Source: Bacteroidota bacterium
Lineage (GTDB): Bacteria > Bacteroidota > Rhodothermia > Rhodothermales > Rubricoccaceae
Direction: 5' to 3'
DNA: 64,000 bases
NCBI GenBank assembly: GCA_039821555.1
Contig: JBCBNX010000001.1
Coordinates: 562,356 to 626,355, forward strand
Below are positions 43,982-52,968 of the stretch, one piece after another. Position 1 is the first letter of the stretch; each line of letters begins with the position of its first letter. A program made the translations under genes and the position numbers. The notes beneath the pieces were generated by a model. That model ran no database searches and was not told where the DNA came from. It was given only the letters and a program-made list of their open reading frames with translations.

Positions 43982-45787
43982 ATGGCCGACGCCTCCCCCC
44001 TCGACGCCTACATCGCGCACTACCCCACCTGGGCACAAGAACTCGCCCGGCGCTACTTCACGAAGACGCTCAACCAGTTCATCCTTTACGGCAACATCCG
44101 TGACCTCGTCGCAACCGAGGACGCCGCCGGTGAGCCCGATTTCATCCCGCTGCGCGACTTCCTCGCGGACGACCTCTTCGCGGGGCGCGACCTGATCGTG
44201 TTCTACGACCGCTCGGCAGGCATCCACTTCCACGACCGCGAGAGCCAGGGCGACTTCAACCGTGCGCTCTCGGGCTACGACACCATATTCGGCACAGAGT
44301 ACGCCCGGAAGCTGCCGAAGGACCCCGTCCGCGTCTTCGCGCTGCTCGACAACTACTTCCGCATCCGCCTCGCCGAGGGCAAGCGGATGGCCGTCGTGGT
44401 CGACTTCGCCGAGACCATCGTGCCGATGGCGGAGGCGAGCACCTACTCCGCCGAGGACCGCGCGTCGCTCGTGACGCTGCGCCGCTGGAGCCACGACCCG
44501 CAGTTCCTGCGCCACGATTTCACGCTTGTCCTGCTCACGGAAAACCTCACGGATCTCAACCGGCAACTGATCCAGAGCCCCTACACCGCCGAGATCGCCA
44601 TCGAGTTGCCCGAGAAGGCGCAACGCGAGGCATACGTGGAGTGGTACCTCGGCGACGGTCGCAAAGAGAAAGCGCGGACGTTCAAGAAGCTCTCCGATGT
44701 CACCCCGGCTGTCCTCGCGCAAAACACGGCGGGCCTCGGCTACGTGCAGCTCCGCACCATCCTCGCCGACACGCTTGAAAACAACCGCAAGCTCACGTTC
44801 GAGCGGCTCTCGGAGCAGAAGAAGGACCTGATTGAGGCCGAGGCGTACGGGCTGCTGGAGTTCGTCGAGACGAACTACACGCTCGATTTCGTGGCGGGCC
44901 ACGACGAGGCGAAATCGCACCTGCGAGACGCCGCCTCGGCGCTCAAACAAGGCCGCCACGACGTATTGCCGATGGGCTACCTCATCAACGGCCCCGTCGG
45001 CACCGGGAAGACGTTCATGACGACGTGCTTCGCGGGCGAGATCGGCATCCCGATGGTGAAGCTGAAGAACTTCCGCAGCCAGTGGCAGGGCGTCACGGAG
45101 GGCAACCTGGAGAAGATCCTCGGCCTGCTCCGCGCGATGAACCCCGTCGCCGTAATGATCGACGAGGCTGACGCCGCGCTCGGCGACCGCTCCTCCTCGG
45201 GCGACTCGGGCGTCTCGAACCGCGTCTTCAGCCAGATCGCGCAGGCGATGAGCGACACGCGCTATCGTGGCAAGATCATATGGTTCCTCCTCACCGCCCG
45301 CCCGGACCTGATGCCGGTCGACCTCAAGCGCCAGGGCCGCGCCGAGGAGCACCTCGCGCTGTTCTACCCGTCCACCCGCGAGTCACGCGAGGAACTGCTG
45401 CGCGTGATGATGAAGAAGACCGACACGGCCATCGACATCGAGCAGGCCCCCGAAGCGCTCCTTGACGGCGTGCGGACCTACTCCGGTGCCGACATGGAGG
45501 CACTGCTCACGCGTTCCAAGTTTCGCACGGTAGCCCACACCACAAACGGCAAGGGCGGCAAGACGAAGAAGACCCGCAGCGGCAACATGAAGGTGCCGCC
45601 CGACATCCTCGCCGAGGTCGTGGAGGACTTCATCCCGCCGACGTACCCGCTCGAAGTGGAGCTCCAGTCGCTCGCCGCCGTGCTTGAGTGCACCTCGCGT
45701 GACATGCTGCCGGAACAGTATCGCGAGATGGACCGCGAGCAAGTCGTCCGGCGGGTGAAGGAATTGAAGCGGCTGATCGGAGAGTAA
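43982..45787 (+). CDS. AAA family ATPase with degenerate N-terminal AAA module
   Basis: 601 residues from the ATG at 43982. The C-terminal half is an FtsH/Cdc48-like AAA domain: Walker A GPVGTGKT at 337-344, Walker B VAVMIDEADA with Asp394 and Glu395, a sensor region WFLLTARPDLMPVDLKRQGR with arginine-finger-like residues, and a helical lid ending in TYSGADMEALL. The N-terminal 300 residues look like an AAA-type fold (VVVDFAETIVPM, LVLLTENLTDLN) without Walker A. No protease domain or membrane segment is seen. It may be a cytoplasmic remodelling ATPase; partner unknown. Confidence 0.85.
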   Translation: MADASPLDAYIAHYPTWAQELARRYFTKTLNQFILYGNIRDLVATEDAAGEPDFIPLRDFLADDLFAGRDLIVFYDRSAGIHFHDRESQGDFNRALSGYDTIFGTEYARKLPKDPVRVFALLDNYFRIRLAEGKRMAVVVDFAETIVPMAEASTYSAEDRASLVTLRRWSHDPQFLRHDFTLVLLTENLTDLNRQLIQSPYTAEIAIELPEKAQREAYVEWYLGDGRKEKARTFKKLSDVTPAVLAQNTAGLGYVQLRTILADTLENNRKLTFERLSEQKKDLIEAEAYGLLEFVETNYTLDFVAGHDEAKSHLRDAASALKQGRHDVLPMGYLINGPVGTGKTFMTTCFAGEIGIPMVKLKNFRSQWQGVTEGNLEKILGLLRAMNPVAVMIDEADAALGDRSSSGDSGVSNRVFSQIAQAMSDTRYRGKIIWFLLTARPDLMPVDLKRQGRAEEHLALFYPSTRESREELLRVMMKKTDTAIDIEQAPEALLDGVRTYSGADMEALLTRSKFRTVAHTTNGKGGKTKKTRSGNMKVPPDILAEVVEDFIPPTYPLEVELQSLAAVLECTSRDMLPEQYREMDREQVVRRVKELKRLIGE

Positions 45788-45889
45788 GCGACTGAGCACA
45801 GGGGCAACTTCCAGGCAGCACGTCCCGTAGGGCGCAATTATGCTTGGCCCTTTCGTCGTGGGCCGCGAGCCGGTGCCCCACCCCTGCTG

Positions 45890-48352
45890 ATGCTTCATAG
45901 CTACTTCCGCCTCGCCTACCGCACGCTCCTCAAAAACAAAGTCGCCTCCGCGATCAACCTTGTTGGGTTGTCCATCGCCATCGGGACCGCGATCACGGTG
46001 TTTCTGTTCATCCATCAGTGGATGACGGTGAACCATGTCCACGAGAACAGCCACCGGACGGTGCTCGTCCACAACACGGTGGAACGCGACGGCGAGGAGC
46101 AAGTCTGGGGCGACTCCCCGATGCCGCTTGGGCCGGCGTTGGAGGCCAACCTCCCGCAGGTCGAGCGTGCCCTACGCATCGAGCAGCGGGGTGCCACGTT
46201 CCGCTACACCACTGAGTCCGGCGTCGAGAGAGAGCACCGCGAGTGGGTGATGTTCGCCGAAGCAAGCTTTTTCGAGGTGTTCGACTACCCCGTGCTCGAC
46301 GGCGAGGCCGAGTTCCTACACGATCCGGGTGCGATCGCCCTCTCGCCGCGGATGGTCGAGAAGTACTTCGGCGAGGACATCGAGCCGCTGGGCCAGAGCT
46401 TCACCGTCGAATTCGACGGGCAGGAGCCGATGGCCTTCACCGTGCGCGCTGTCGTTGACCCGCTCGACGAGGAGACGAGCTTCGGCTTCCGGGCACTCTT
46501 TCCGTACGAGACGCTGCGCCTCCTCGGCGACACCCACGGCGACGGGATGGACGACTGGGCTTCGTACACCGATGCGACGTTCCTCCTCCTGCGCGACGAG
46601 GACGACCTCTCGGACGTCGCCGCCGCCATGGGGCCGTACATCACGCTCCAGAATGCCGCGAGCCACGACTGGCCCGTCGCTTCGCTGCCGCTTACCCCGC
46701 TGGAGGCCATGGCATCCCGGACGCAGGAGATTCGAGGCGACCTTGGTGGTGGCCCGCCTCGGGAAGCTGTGATCGTGATGAGCTTCATCGGCACCGCGCT
46801 GCTACTACTGGCGTGCTTCAACTACGTCAACGTGACGCTCGCCACGGCGGCGCAGCGCCTCAAAGAGATCGGCGTCCGCAAGACGCTCGGCGGGCAGCGC
46901 TGGCAGCTCATCGCGCAGTTCCTGGCGGAGAACGTGTTGCTGTGCCTGCTCGCGCTCGGCCTGGGCGTGTTCATGGCGCACTTCGTCACCACACCCGGCT
47001 TCAACGACATCTCGAACCTCGGGATCGAGGCCGACTATTTCGGCAGCATCGCGCTTTGGGTCTTCCTCGGGACGTTGCTTTTGGTGACGGCGTTGATCGC
47101 GGGGGCCTACCCAGCGTTCTATATCTCCAGCCTCCGTCCAGCCTCGATATTGAGGGGAACGCAATCCGTATCGCGCCACCGATGGGTACAGAATGGGCTC
47201 CTCACGATGCAGTTCACGCTAGCATTCTTCACGATGATCGCGGGCGTCGTGTTCGTGCAGAATGCGAAGTACCAGGAGCAACTCGACTGGGGCTACGACG
47301 AGGAGCAGACGCTCGTGGTACCGCTCGACAACGCGAGTCAGTTTTCCGCTATCGAGGCGGAGGTGGTCCAGCACCCAGACGTGGTACTGTACGCCGGGAC
47401 ACGACACTCGGTTGGTCGGTCGCAGGGCTTCGCCGTCCTCGACATCGAGGGCACGCAGATGGAGGCCGCGCGCTTAGAAGTCGGCCCCGACTACCCCGCC
47501 ACGCTCGACCTGCGCCTGCGCGACGGTCGGCTCTTTGACGCCGAGCAAGACGCAGCTGTGACGGACATGACCGACCTGGATGCTTCTGACCCGGATGCCC
47601 AGAACAACGGGGGAACGGCAGCGGCGATCGTCAACGCGACGTTCGTGGCGCAGCGCGGGTGGGACAGCCCGCTCGGGAAGACGTTCGACGTGCGGCGCGA
47701 CAGCGTCATCACGGGCTCCTATACCGTCGCAGGTGTGGTGGAAGACTTTCACTACGACGATTTCTTCGACCCGATCAACCCGATGTTCGTGACCGTCGTG
47801 GACGAGGCTGACTACCGCGCCGTCGCGCTGCGCGTCCGCGAAGGCCGCGCCACGGCCACGTTCGCCGACCTGGAAGCCACCTGGAAACGGCTCTACCCCG
47901 ATGTCGAGTTTGAGGGCTACTTCCAGGACGCCGTCTTCGACGAAGCCCACGCCGAGAACGCAGGCATCAACCGCATCTTCGTCTTCACCGCCGCGATGGC
48001 GCTCCTGCTCGCCTCGATGGGGCTCTTCGGCATCGCGGCGCAGAACGTGGCGCGGCGCATGCGCGAGATCGGCATCCGCAAAGTGCTCGGCGCCACCGTC
48101 GCGAGCGTGACCACGCACGTCAACCGCAGCTTCCTCGTGATGCTGCTCGTCGCGTTCGTCCTCGCCGCACCGTTCGCCTACCTGCTTCTCAACGCCCTCC
48201 TCGACTCGATCTTCGAGTACCGGATGCCGCTCAACCCGGTGCCGTTCGCACTCGCGTTCGGCGTTGTGGCAGTCGCGGCTGCTGCTACGCTCGCCACGCA
48301 AGTCCGCCGCATCGTGACCGCCAACCCGGCGGACGTGCTCAGGGCGGAGTGA
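45890..48352 (+). CDS. ABC transporter permease, MacB/FtsX type
   Basis: 820 residues. The start YFRLAYRTLLKNKVASAINL, with a first helix VGLSIAIGTAITVFLFI, is the typical MacB periplasmic core beginning found in Bacteroidota. FtsX-like membrane segments are at about 295-315, 345-370 and 390-415, a second core starts near 425 with helix LLTMQFTLAFFTMIAGVVF, and three helices end the protein with the FtsX motif RMREIGIRKVLGAT. No ATPase gene is adjacent, so it must use one from elsewhere. Probably a mechanotransmission or export-type permease. Its stop is 2 bases from the convergent aminotransferase stop. Confidence 0.9.
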   Translation: MLHSYFRLAYRTLLKNKVASAINLVGLSIAIGTAITVFLFIHQWMTVNHVHENSHRTVLVHNTVERDGEEQVWGDSPMPLGPALEANLPQVERALRIEQRGATFRYTTESGVEREHREWVMFAEASFFEVFDYPVLDGEAEFLHDPGAIALSPRMVEKYFGEDIEPLGQSFTVEFDGQEPMAFTVRAVVDPLDEETSFGFRALFPYETLRLLGDTHGDGMDDWASYTDATFLLLRDEDDLSDVAAAMGPYITLQNAASHDWPVASLPLTPLEAMASRTQEIRGDLGGGPPREAVIVMSFIGTALLLLACFNYVNVTLATAAQRLKEIGVRKTLGGQRWQLIAQFLAENVLLCLLALGLGVFMAHFVTTPGFNDISNLGIEADYFGSIALWVFLGTLLLVTALIAGAYPAFYISSLRPASILRGTQSVSRHRWVQNGLLTMQFTLAFFTMIAGVVFVQNAKYQEQLDWGYDEEQTLVVPLDNASQFSAIEAEVVQHPDVVLYAGTRHSVGRSQGFAVLDIEGTQMEAARLEVGPDYPATLDLRLRDGRLFDAEQDAAVTDMTDLDASDPDAQNNGGTAAAIVNATFVAQRGWDSPLGKTFDVRRDSVITGSYTVAGVVEDFHYDDFFDPINPMFVTVVDEADYRAVALRVREGRATATFADLEATWKRLYPDVEFEGYFQDAVFDEAHAENAGINRIFVFTAAMALLLASMGLFGIAAQNVARRMREIGIRKVLGATVASVTTHVNRSFLVMLLVAFVLAAPFAYLLLNALLDSIFEYRMPLNPVPFALAFGVVAVAAAATLATQVRRIVTANPADVLRAE

Positions 48353-48354
48353 AC

Positions 48355-49533
48355 CTAGGCAATCAGTTCTGCGGCACCAGCTGTGGCCTCCAGAGTGCGC
48401 TCGCCGAAGAAGCTGAGCACGGCGTCGGCGACGCGCTCCGCGTCGGCCATTGAGAGCCACGGGTGCATCGGCAGCGCAAGGACTTCGCGGCAGGCGCGTT
48501 CCGTCTCGGCAAGGCTTCCGGTCACCCGGGCGTCGGCGAAGGCGGGCATCTCGTGGAGCGAGACCGGATAGTAGACCATCGACGGGATGCCCTGCGCCTT
48601 GAGGGCGTCGCGGAGACGGTCGCGGGCATCGGCGGGGACGCGGACGACGTACTGGTGGAAGACGTGCGTGCTGTACGACGCACGCGCCGGGCGCGTCACG
48701 AAGGCGCTCGGGGCGAAGGCGGCGTCGTAGCACGCGGCGGCGAGCTGGCGGGCGCGTGTCCACGCTGGGAGGTGGCGCAGGTGGACGCCCAGGATCGCGC
48801 CCTGGATGCCGTCGAGGCGGCTGTTGACGCCGATGGTCGTGTGGTAATACTTCCTCGCCGCACCGTGGTTAGCAGTCTGGCGCATCCGCTCGTGGAGCGC
48901 GTCACTGTGGCTAAGGAGTGCGCCGCCGTCACCGTAGGCCCCGAGGTTCTTCGACGGATAGAACGACACTGTGCCGATGTCGCCGACCGTCCCGGCCCAG
49001 CGCCGCGTGCCGTCCGGCCCGATGTGCTGCGTCCCAACGGCTTGCGCGGTGTCCTCAATGAGGGCAAGGCCGTGTTGCCCGGCGATGCGCTCGAACGCGG
49101 CGAGGTCGGCGCACTGCCCGAAGAGGTGCACGGGCACGATGGCCTTCGTGCGGGGCGTGATCGCGGCCTCGACCTGCGCGGGGTCGAGGTTGAATGTCGA
49201 CGGGTCGATGTCCGCGAACACGGGCATCGCGCCGAGGAGCGCGGCAGCCTCGGCGGTAGCGCAAAACGTGAACGCGGGCATGATCACCTCGTCGCCCGGG
49301 CCGAGGCCGAGGGCCTGGTAGGCGATCTGAAGCGCGTCGGTCCCGTTCGCCACGCCGAGCGTGTGCGGCGTCCCACGGTCATCGGCGAGGTAAGCCCCGA
49401 GTCTCTCCTGGAATTCGCGCACGAACGGCCCGCGCACGAACGCGCCGCTGTCGAGCACCGCGCCGATGGCGGCGTCGAGTTCGTTGCGGATCTCCGCGAC
49501 CTGACGGCGGAGGTCGACCATCTGGAGGGGCAT
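48355..49533 (-). CDS. DegT/DnrJ/EryC1/StrS aminotransferase (WbpE-like)
   Basis: 392 residues from the ATG at 49533. PLP-dependent sugar aminotransferase: VANGTDALQIAYQALGLGPGDEV, EDTAQAVGT, and the PLP lysine Lys195 in FYPSKNLGAYGDGG. The start PLQMVDLRRQVAEIRNELDA is common in WbpE/WlbC enzymes, which aminate C3 of UDP-3-keto-GlcNAcA. It fits the missing step between the WbpB-like and WbpD-like proteins encoded at 8147-9937. Other keto-sugar substrates are possible. Confidence 0.87.
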   Translation of the reverse strand: MPLQMVDLRRQVAEIRNELDAAIGAVLDSGAFVRGPFVREFQERLGAYLADDRGTPHTLGVANGTDALQIAYQALGLGPGDEVIMPAFTFCATAEAAALLGAMPVFADIDPSTFNLDPAQVEAAITPRTKAIVPVHLFGQCADLAAFERIAGQHGLALIEDTAQAVGTQHIGPDGTRRWAGTVGDIGTVSFYPSKNLGAYGDGGALLSHSDALHERMRQTANHGAARKYYHTTIGVNSRLDGIQGAILGVHLRHLPAWTRARQLAAACYDAAFAPSAFVTRPARASYSTHVFHQYVVRVPADARDRLRDALKAQGIPSMVYYPVSLHEMPAFADARVTGSLAETERACREVLALPMHPWLSMADAERVADAVLSFFGERTLEATAGAAELIA

Positions 49534-49634
49534 GGAAGTGCTTCGGTGAATCAGTGGGTCGTGGTTTGGCATCGCGGGGCGAAGCATCGGTTCTGTGGCC
49601 GAAGGTAGCCTTTGCACCGCGGGAGCGCGGTGGA

Positions 49635-50222
49635 TCAGCGGAGAAGGAGCCGCCCCGCTTCGAGCAGACGCGAAAAGGAGCCAGCCACGACAAACGTGGG
49701 CAGTGGCACTGGATCGCTGGGTAGGTCAGGCAGCGGGCGCAGGGTGTAGCGATACCAGCGCGTATCGCGCCAAACGCCGTGTTTGTAGCCGACATTTTCG
49801 TAGGTGCCGACCTTCGCGAAGCCGACCGCTTGGTGCAGGGCTTCGCTGGCGTCGTTGGGAAGCGTCACACCGGCCCATGCCGCCACGAAGCCCTGCGCGG
49901 CGAGCATCGGTAGAAGTGTGTGATAGAGAATGCGACCGAGCCCGCGCCGTCGGCACCGTGCGTGGACGTAGATGGAAACCTCCACGCTCCAGCGGTAGGC
50001 TGCGCGGCCCCGGTGCCGCGAGGCATAGGCATACCCCGCGACGCCCTCGTCGTCCTCTACAACAAGCCAGGGAAACTGTGCGAGCGTCGCGCGGATGCGC
50101 TCGGCAATCTCGTCGACGGTGGGCGGCTCCTCCTGAAACGAGATCGCCGTGTCGCGGACGATGGGCGCATAGATTGCCTGCACGCCTGGCGCATCGGCAA
50201 CGGTCGCCAACCGGAGGGTCAT
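49635..50222 (-). CDS. GNAT family N-acetyltransferase, phosphinothricin-acetyltransferase-like
   Basis: 195 residues from the ATG at 50222. The start LRLATVADAPGVQAIYAPIV and the acetyl-CoA loop ARCRRRGLGRILYHTLL (R-x-x-G-x-G) match the Pat/YncA branch, with GVWRDTRWYRYTL near the end. That branch acetylates small amines such as methionine analogues. A C-terminal stretch of about 25 residues exceeds the usual length. It begins 5 bases after the HAD gene on the same strand. Confidence 0.88.
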   Translation of the reverse strand: MTLRLATVADAPGVQAIYAPIVRDTAISFQEEPPTVDEIAERIRATLAQFPWLVVEDDEGVAGYAYASRHRGRAAYRWSVEVSIYVHARCRRRGLGRILYHTLLPMLAAQGFVAAWAGVTLPNDASEALHQAVGFAKVGTYENVGYKHGVWRDTRWYRYTLRPLPDLPSDPVPLPTFVVAGSFSRLLEAGRLLLR

Positions 50223-50227
50223 CGCCG

Positions 50228-50947
50228 TCACGGAACGTCGAGCGCCGCGGCAACGGCGTCCCAGTCCGGCGCGACGGCATGCGGGGCCGGGCCGTTGGCG
50301 GCGTCGTCCACGTGCACCCCCGTATACTGGATCGCCGTCCACCCAGCTTTGATTGCCCCAGCTACATCGGTTCTCCGAAGATCGCCGACGTGCGAGGCCT
50401 GCGAAGGCGCAGCTTCAGTCTCATCGAGGATCGTGGCGAAGGCGCGCGGGTCGGGCTTCGCGCAGCCGGTCTCGTCGGAAAAGGCGAACATACCGAAGGC
50501 TTCTAGCAGCCCGTGGCGATCCAGAAGGCGCCGGATCACGCGGCCAGGCGAAAACATCGTGTCGGAGATGATGCCCAGACGGACGCGCCCGGCCATATCC
50601 TGCACGAAGTCAACGAGTCCCGGCGTAAGGTCGGGCGGGCCGATGAGTAGGCCCTCCTCGTAGACACGGACCGTCTCTGCGTGCTCGGCATCGGAGACGG
50701 GCAGCGCGAGTTCATCCCAAAGGAAGCGCAAGAGATCGTCCGCGCCCAGCGTACGATGCTCCGCTTTCCACACCGCATCGAAGCGGGCGTGGGCCGAGCG
50801 CCGAGCGTCCGCGACCAGATCCTCAGTGGCGTCGCGGCGGTAGCGCTGCACGAGCGCGAGCAGGTGGTCGGTGCGTGCTCGCCGCCGCGCCTCGCCGCCC
50901 GTCTTTGCTACGACCATCGTGTTCCAAAAATCGAGTGTGACTACCAT
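50228..50947 (-). CDS. HAD family hydrolase
   Basis: 239 residues. HAD motifs: LDFWNTM near the N terminus (nucleophile Asp6), LGIISDTMFSP (motif II), AKPDPRAF (motif III Lys) and HVGDLRRTDVAGA (motif IV). The helical cap lies between. At position +2 of motif I a Trp replaces the Asp that serves as acid/base in HAD phosphatases, as in haloacid-dehalogenase-like proteins that also lack it. Substrate unknown. Coupled with the GNAT gene downstream. Confidence 0.85.
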   Translation of the reverse strand: MVVTLDFWNTMVVAKTGGEARRRARTDHLLALVQRYRRDATEDLVADARRSAHARFDAVWKAEHRTLGADDLLRFLWDELALPVSDAEHAETVRVYEEGLLIGPPDLTPGLVDFVQDMAGRVRLGIISDTMFSPGRVIRRLLDRHGLLEAFGMFAFSDETGCAKPDPRAFATILDETEAAPSQASHVGDLRRTDVAGAIKAGWTAIQYTGVHVDDAANGPAPHAVAPDWDAVAAALDVP

Positions 50948-51274
50948 GGGCGATGAATTACGACGGGGGTGGTGATCAGAGAAGGACGCTATCTGACGAT
51001 ATGCCGAGATTACCTTGTCCCTTAATGATTTCGGATGGCCTTCGTTACTGTAGGTAGTGAAGACCGCAGCGATAAGCAGCTGTCCGAACGCGTGCTAGGA
51101 CGCTCGGCTAGCGCTCGTTGCTGACAAGCGCATCCACGTTCAACATGCAACCATTGTTCAGTGATGATCGAAGTCGCCATCCGGAGCAAAGAAGGTAGAC
51201 GGGCCGGATAGCGGAAAAAAACGAGGCCCGACCATGAAGGTCGAGCCTCGAAGATAGAGCGTCGTGGTGTTGGA
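50948..51274. other. Intergenic region between RRM and HAD genes
   Basis: 327 bases. It contains the terminator of the RRM gene (51215-51250). The rest, from 50948 to about 51200, shows no coding frame and should hold the promoter of the HAD-GNAT pair. Confidence 0.5.
51215..51250 (-). terminator. Rho-independent terminator of the RRM gene
   Basis: On the minus strand CGAGGCTCGACC pairs with GGTCGGGCCTCG (one mismatch, 5-base loop) and is followed directly by seven or eight T residues, 24 bases after the RRM stop. Confidence 0.9.
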
Positions 51275-51664
51275 CTAGTTGTCCCAGTCGCGACGGCGTC
51301 CACCGCCGTAGCCACCACCTCCGCCACGGTTGCCGCCGCCGTAGCCGCCGCCGCCGCGATTGCCGCCGCCGTAGCCACCGCCGCCGCCTCGGTTGCCACC
51401 ACCGCCACCGCCGCCGCCACCCTGACGGGGACGAGCTTCATTGACGGTGAGCGTGCGGCCACCCATGTCGGTACCATGCATCGCCTCGATGGCAGCAGTA
51501 CCCTGTTCTTTGGTTTCCATTTCAACGAAGCCGAAGCCGCGCGAGCGGCCCGTTTCGCGGTCCTTGATGACGACCGCAGAAGTGACGGTGCCGTGTGCTT
51601 CGAACGCCTCGCGTAGCGAGTCGTCCGTGCTGGAGAAGGGCAAGTTGCCCACGTAGAGGTTCAT
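51275..51664 (-). CDS. RNA-binding protein with one RRM and glycine-rich tail
   Basis: 129 residues from the ATG at 51664. One RRM domain with RNP2 LYVGNL at 3-8 and RNP1 RGFGFVEM near 43-50. The last 50 residues are a Gly-rich tail built from near-repeats of [13 protein letters not shown], ending RRRDWDN. Such proteins resemble cyanobacterial Rbp and plant GRP proteins, act on RNA as chaperones and are often cold-induced; induction here is not shown. The 195-base upstream region may be a long leader. Confidence 0.95.
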   Translation of the reverse strand: MNLYVGNLPFSSTDDSLREAFEAHGTVTSAVVIKDRETGRSRGFGFVEMETKEQGTAAIEAMHGTDMGGRTLTVNEARPRQGGGGGGGGGNRGGGGGYGGGNRGGGGYGGGNRGGGGGYGGGRRRDWDN

Positions 51665-51859
51665 ACCAGTAGAGTAAACGGGCACCCTGGCCGCCAAGAG
51701 AAACTGAACTACCCCGAGGGGCTATGCGGTGCGCTTGGAAGCGCGCTGCGGGAGCGGCTGGTTGTGCCAGAGACTATGCTTGTTCCAAACCTTGATCGAA
51801 TAGTTCCGTTTCGTTTCGTTTTCGCATGCCAGAAGACACTGACACAGCGAATGCCCAGG

Positions 51860-52963
51860 TCAAGAAACGGCAGCAAGCCCGAGAGCAAGAGCATGGAGTT
51901 GCAGGCGTACAGCCGTGCGCAGGTCGACAGGCTTTAATCCAAACCGTGCACGTGCCCCGTCGAGTTCTTCTTCAGTGAGCACGTCCCGCTGGGCGGCCGC
52001 CGTCAGGCTGGGCAGCACTTCTCGGAAGGCCTGGAAGTTTAGCGGGACACCCGGCGGGTTCCCCGGGTCGCAACGCACGAGCCACAATGGAAGCTCGGTC
52101 ACTAGGCAGAGCGGCGCAGCCTTACGCACGGCATCATACCCAGCGATCCGGGCGAGCTCCATAGACGACAGAAAGAACTTTGATGCAGTCTCACCCTCGC
52201 CCTCACGCAGGAAATAGGCCTGCATCGCCGTGCCCTCTGGCGTCGACCAGAAGCCTGGACCGAGATAACGAAAACCCTTGTCTCCCGAACGGTCTTGGTC
52301 ATGCGGCTCTAGGCCGGCAAGGGTCTTCGCCGCTTCCAGATGGCTACGCTGAAGGACTGCAAGACGGTCGGGGAACGCCTCGGCCCAGTGCCGTTCGATC
52401 AGGAGGAGGGCCCCCTCCGAGAAGGCCATACCGTGCAGGCTCGCGTGGAGGGCGATAGGCGCGTAGCCGAAAAGGAAACGACTGACGGCACGGTTCTCCG
52501 CGCGCATGACTGGGTAGCCAAACTCGATATCGCGACCAGGTTGTTCGCGAAGCCGATGCCGCAGAAAGGCTCGGAGGTCGGGCCACGCCTGGACCCAAGG
52601 TTGGTTGGCCGTCTCTGCATCGGGGTTGACGTGTGGGACAATCTTGAACGTGAACTGCTCGAACAGCTCGGCGAAGCCGCCATCTGATGCTCCCCAATCA
52701 CGCGCCGCCAGCGATTCGATGACAAACGTGCGTAGCGTCTCTGGCCCGACGGGCTCGTCGGCATGAGCCCCGGCCACAAGCGTGACTGTGCGTGGCCCGT
52801 GGCCCATGGTCACTCCGGCAATTGGGCGCCCCTTCTCGCTCGTGCCGATCACCTCGAACGTGGCAAGGTCCGGGTTCGAGGTGCAGGCGTGTTCGAGCGT
52901 GGCGAATACGTCCTCGCTGGTGCGGAAGCACACGTCGCTGAGATCGAGGTCGGCAAGGCGCAT
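51860..52963 (-). CDS. M14 family zinc carboxypeptidase-like protein
   Basis: 367 residues. The zinc motif HxxE is present as GAHADEPVG (His67, Glu70), the third ligand is His173 in ALHASLHGM, and the catalytic-like Glu290 lies in LVTELPLW. An Arg-rich segment at 130-145 may bind the substrate carboxylate. No signal peptide, so it is cytoplasmic, unlike many M14 enzymes. It follows the YbjN-like gene after 5 bases. Substrate unknown. Confidence 0.83.
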   Translation of the reverse strand: MRLADLDLSDVCFRTSEDVFATLEHACTSNPDLATFEVIGTSEKGRPIAGVTMGHGPRTVTLVAGAHADEPVGPETLRTFVIESLAARDWGASDGGFAELFEQFTFKIVPHVNPDAETANQPWVQAWPDLRAFLRHRLREQPGRDIEFGYPVMRAENRAVSRFLFGYAPIALHASLHGMAFSEGALLLIERHWAEAFPDRLAVLQRSHLEAAKTLAGLEPHDQDRSGDKGFRYLGPGFWSTPEGTAMQAYFLREGEGETASKFFLSSMELARIAGYDAVRKAAPLCLVTELPLWLVRCDPGNPPGVPLNFQAFREVLPSLTAAAQRDVLTEEELDGARARFGLKPVDLRTAVRLQLHALALGLAAVS

Positions 52964-52968
52964 AGGAT

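Noticed and set aside
43934..45352. 472-codon open frame antisense to the AAA ATPase gene
   Set aside because: Low-complexity, Arg/Val/Glu-rich translation with no recognisable fold; the plus-strand ATPase motifs are intact.
48463..49608. 381-codon open frame antisense to the aminotransferase gene
   Set aside because: Shadow; the minus-strand protein has the PLP lysine and all family motifs.
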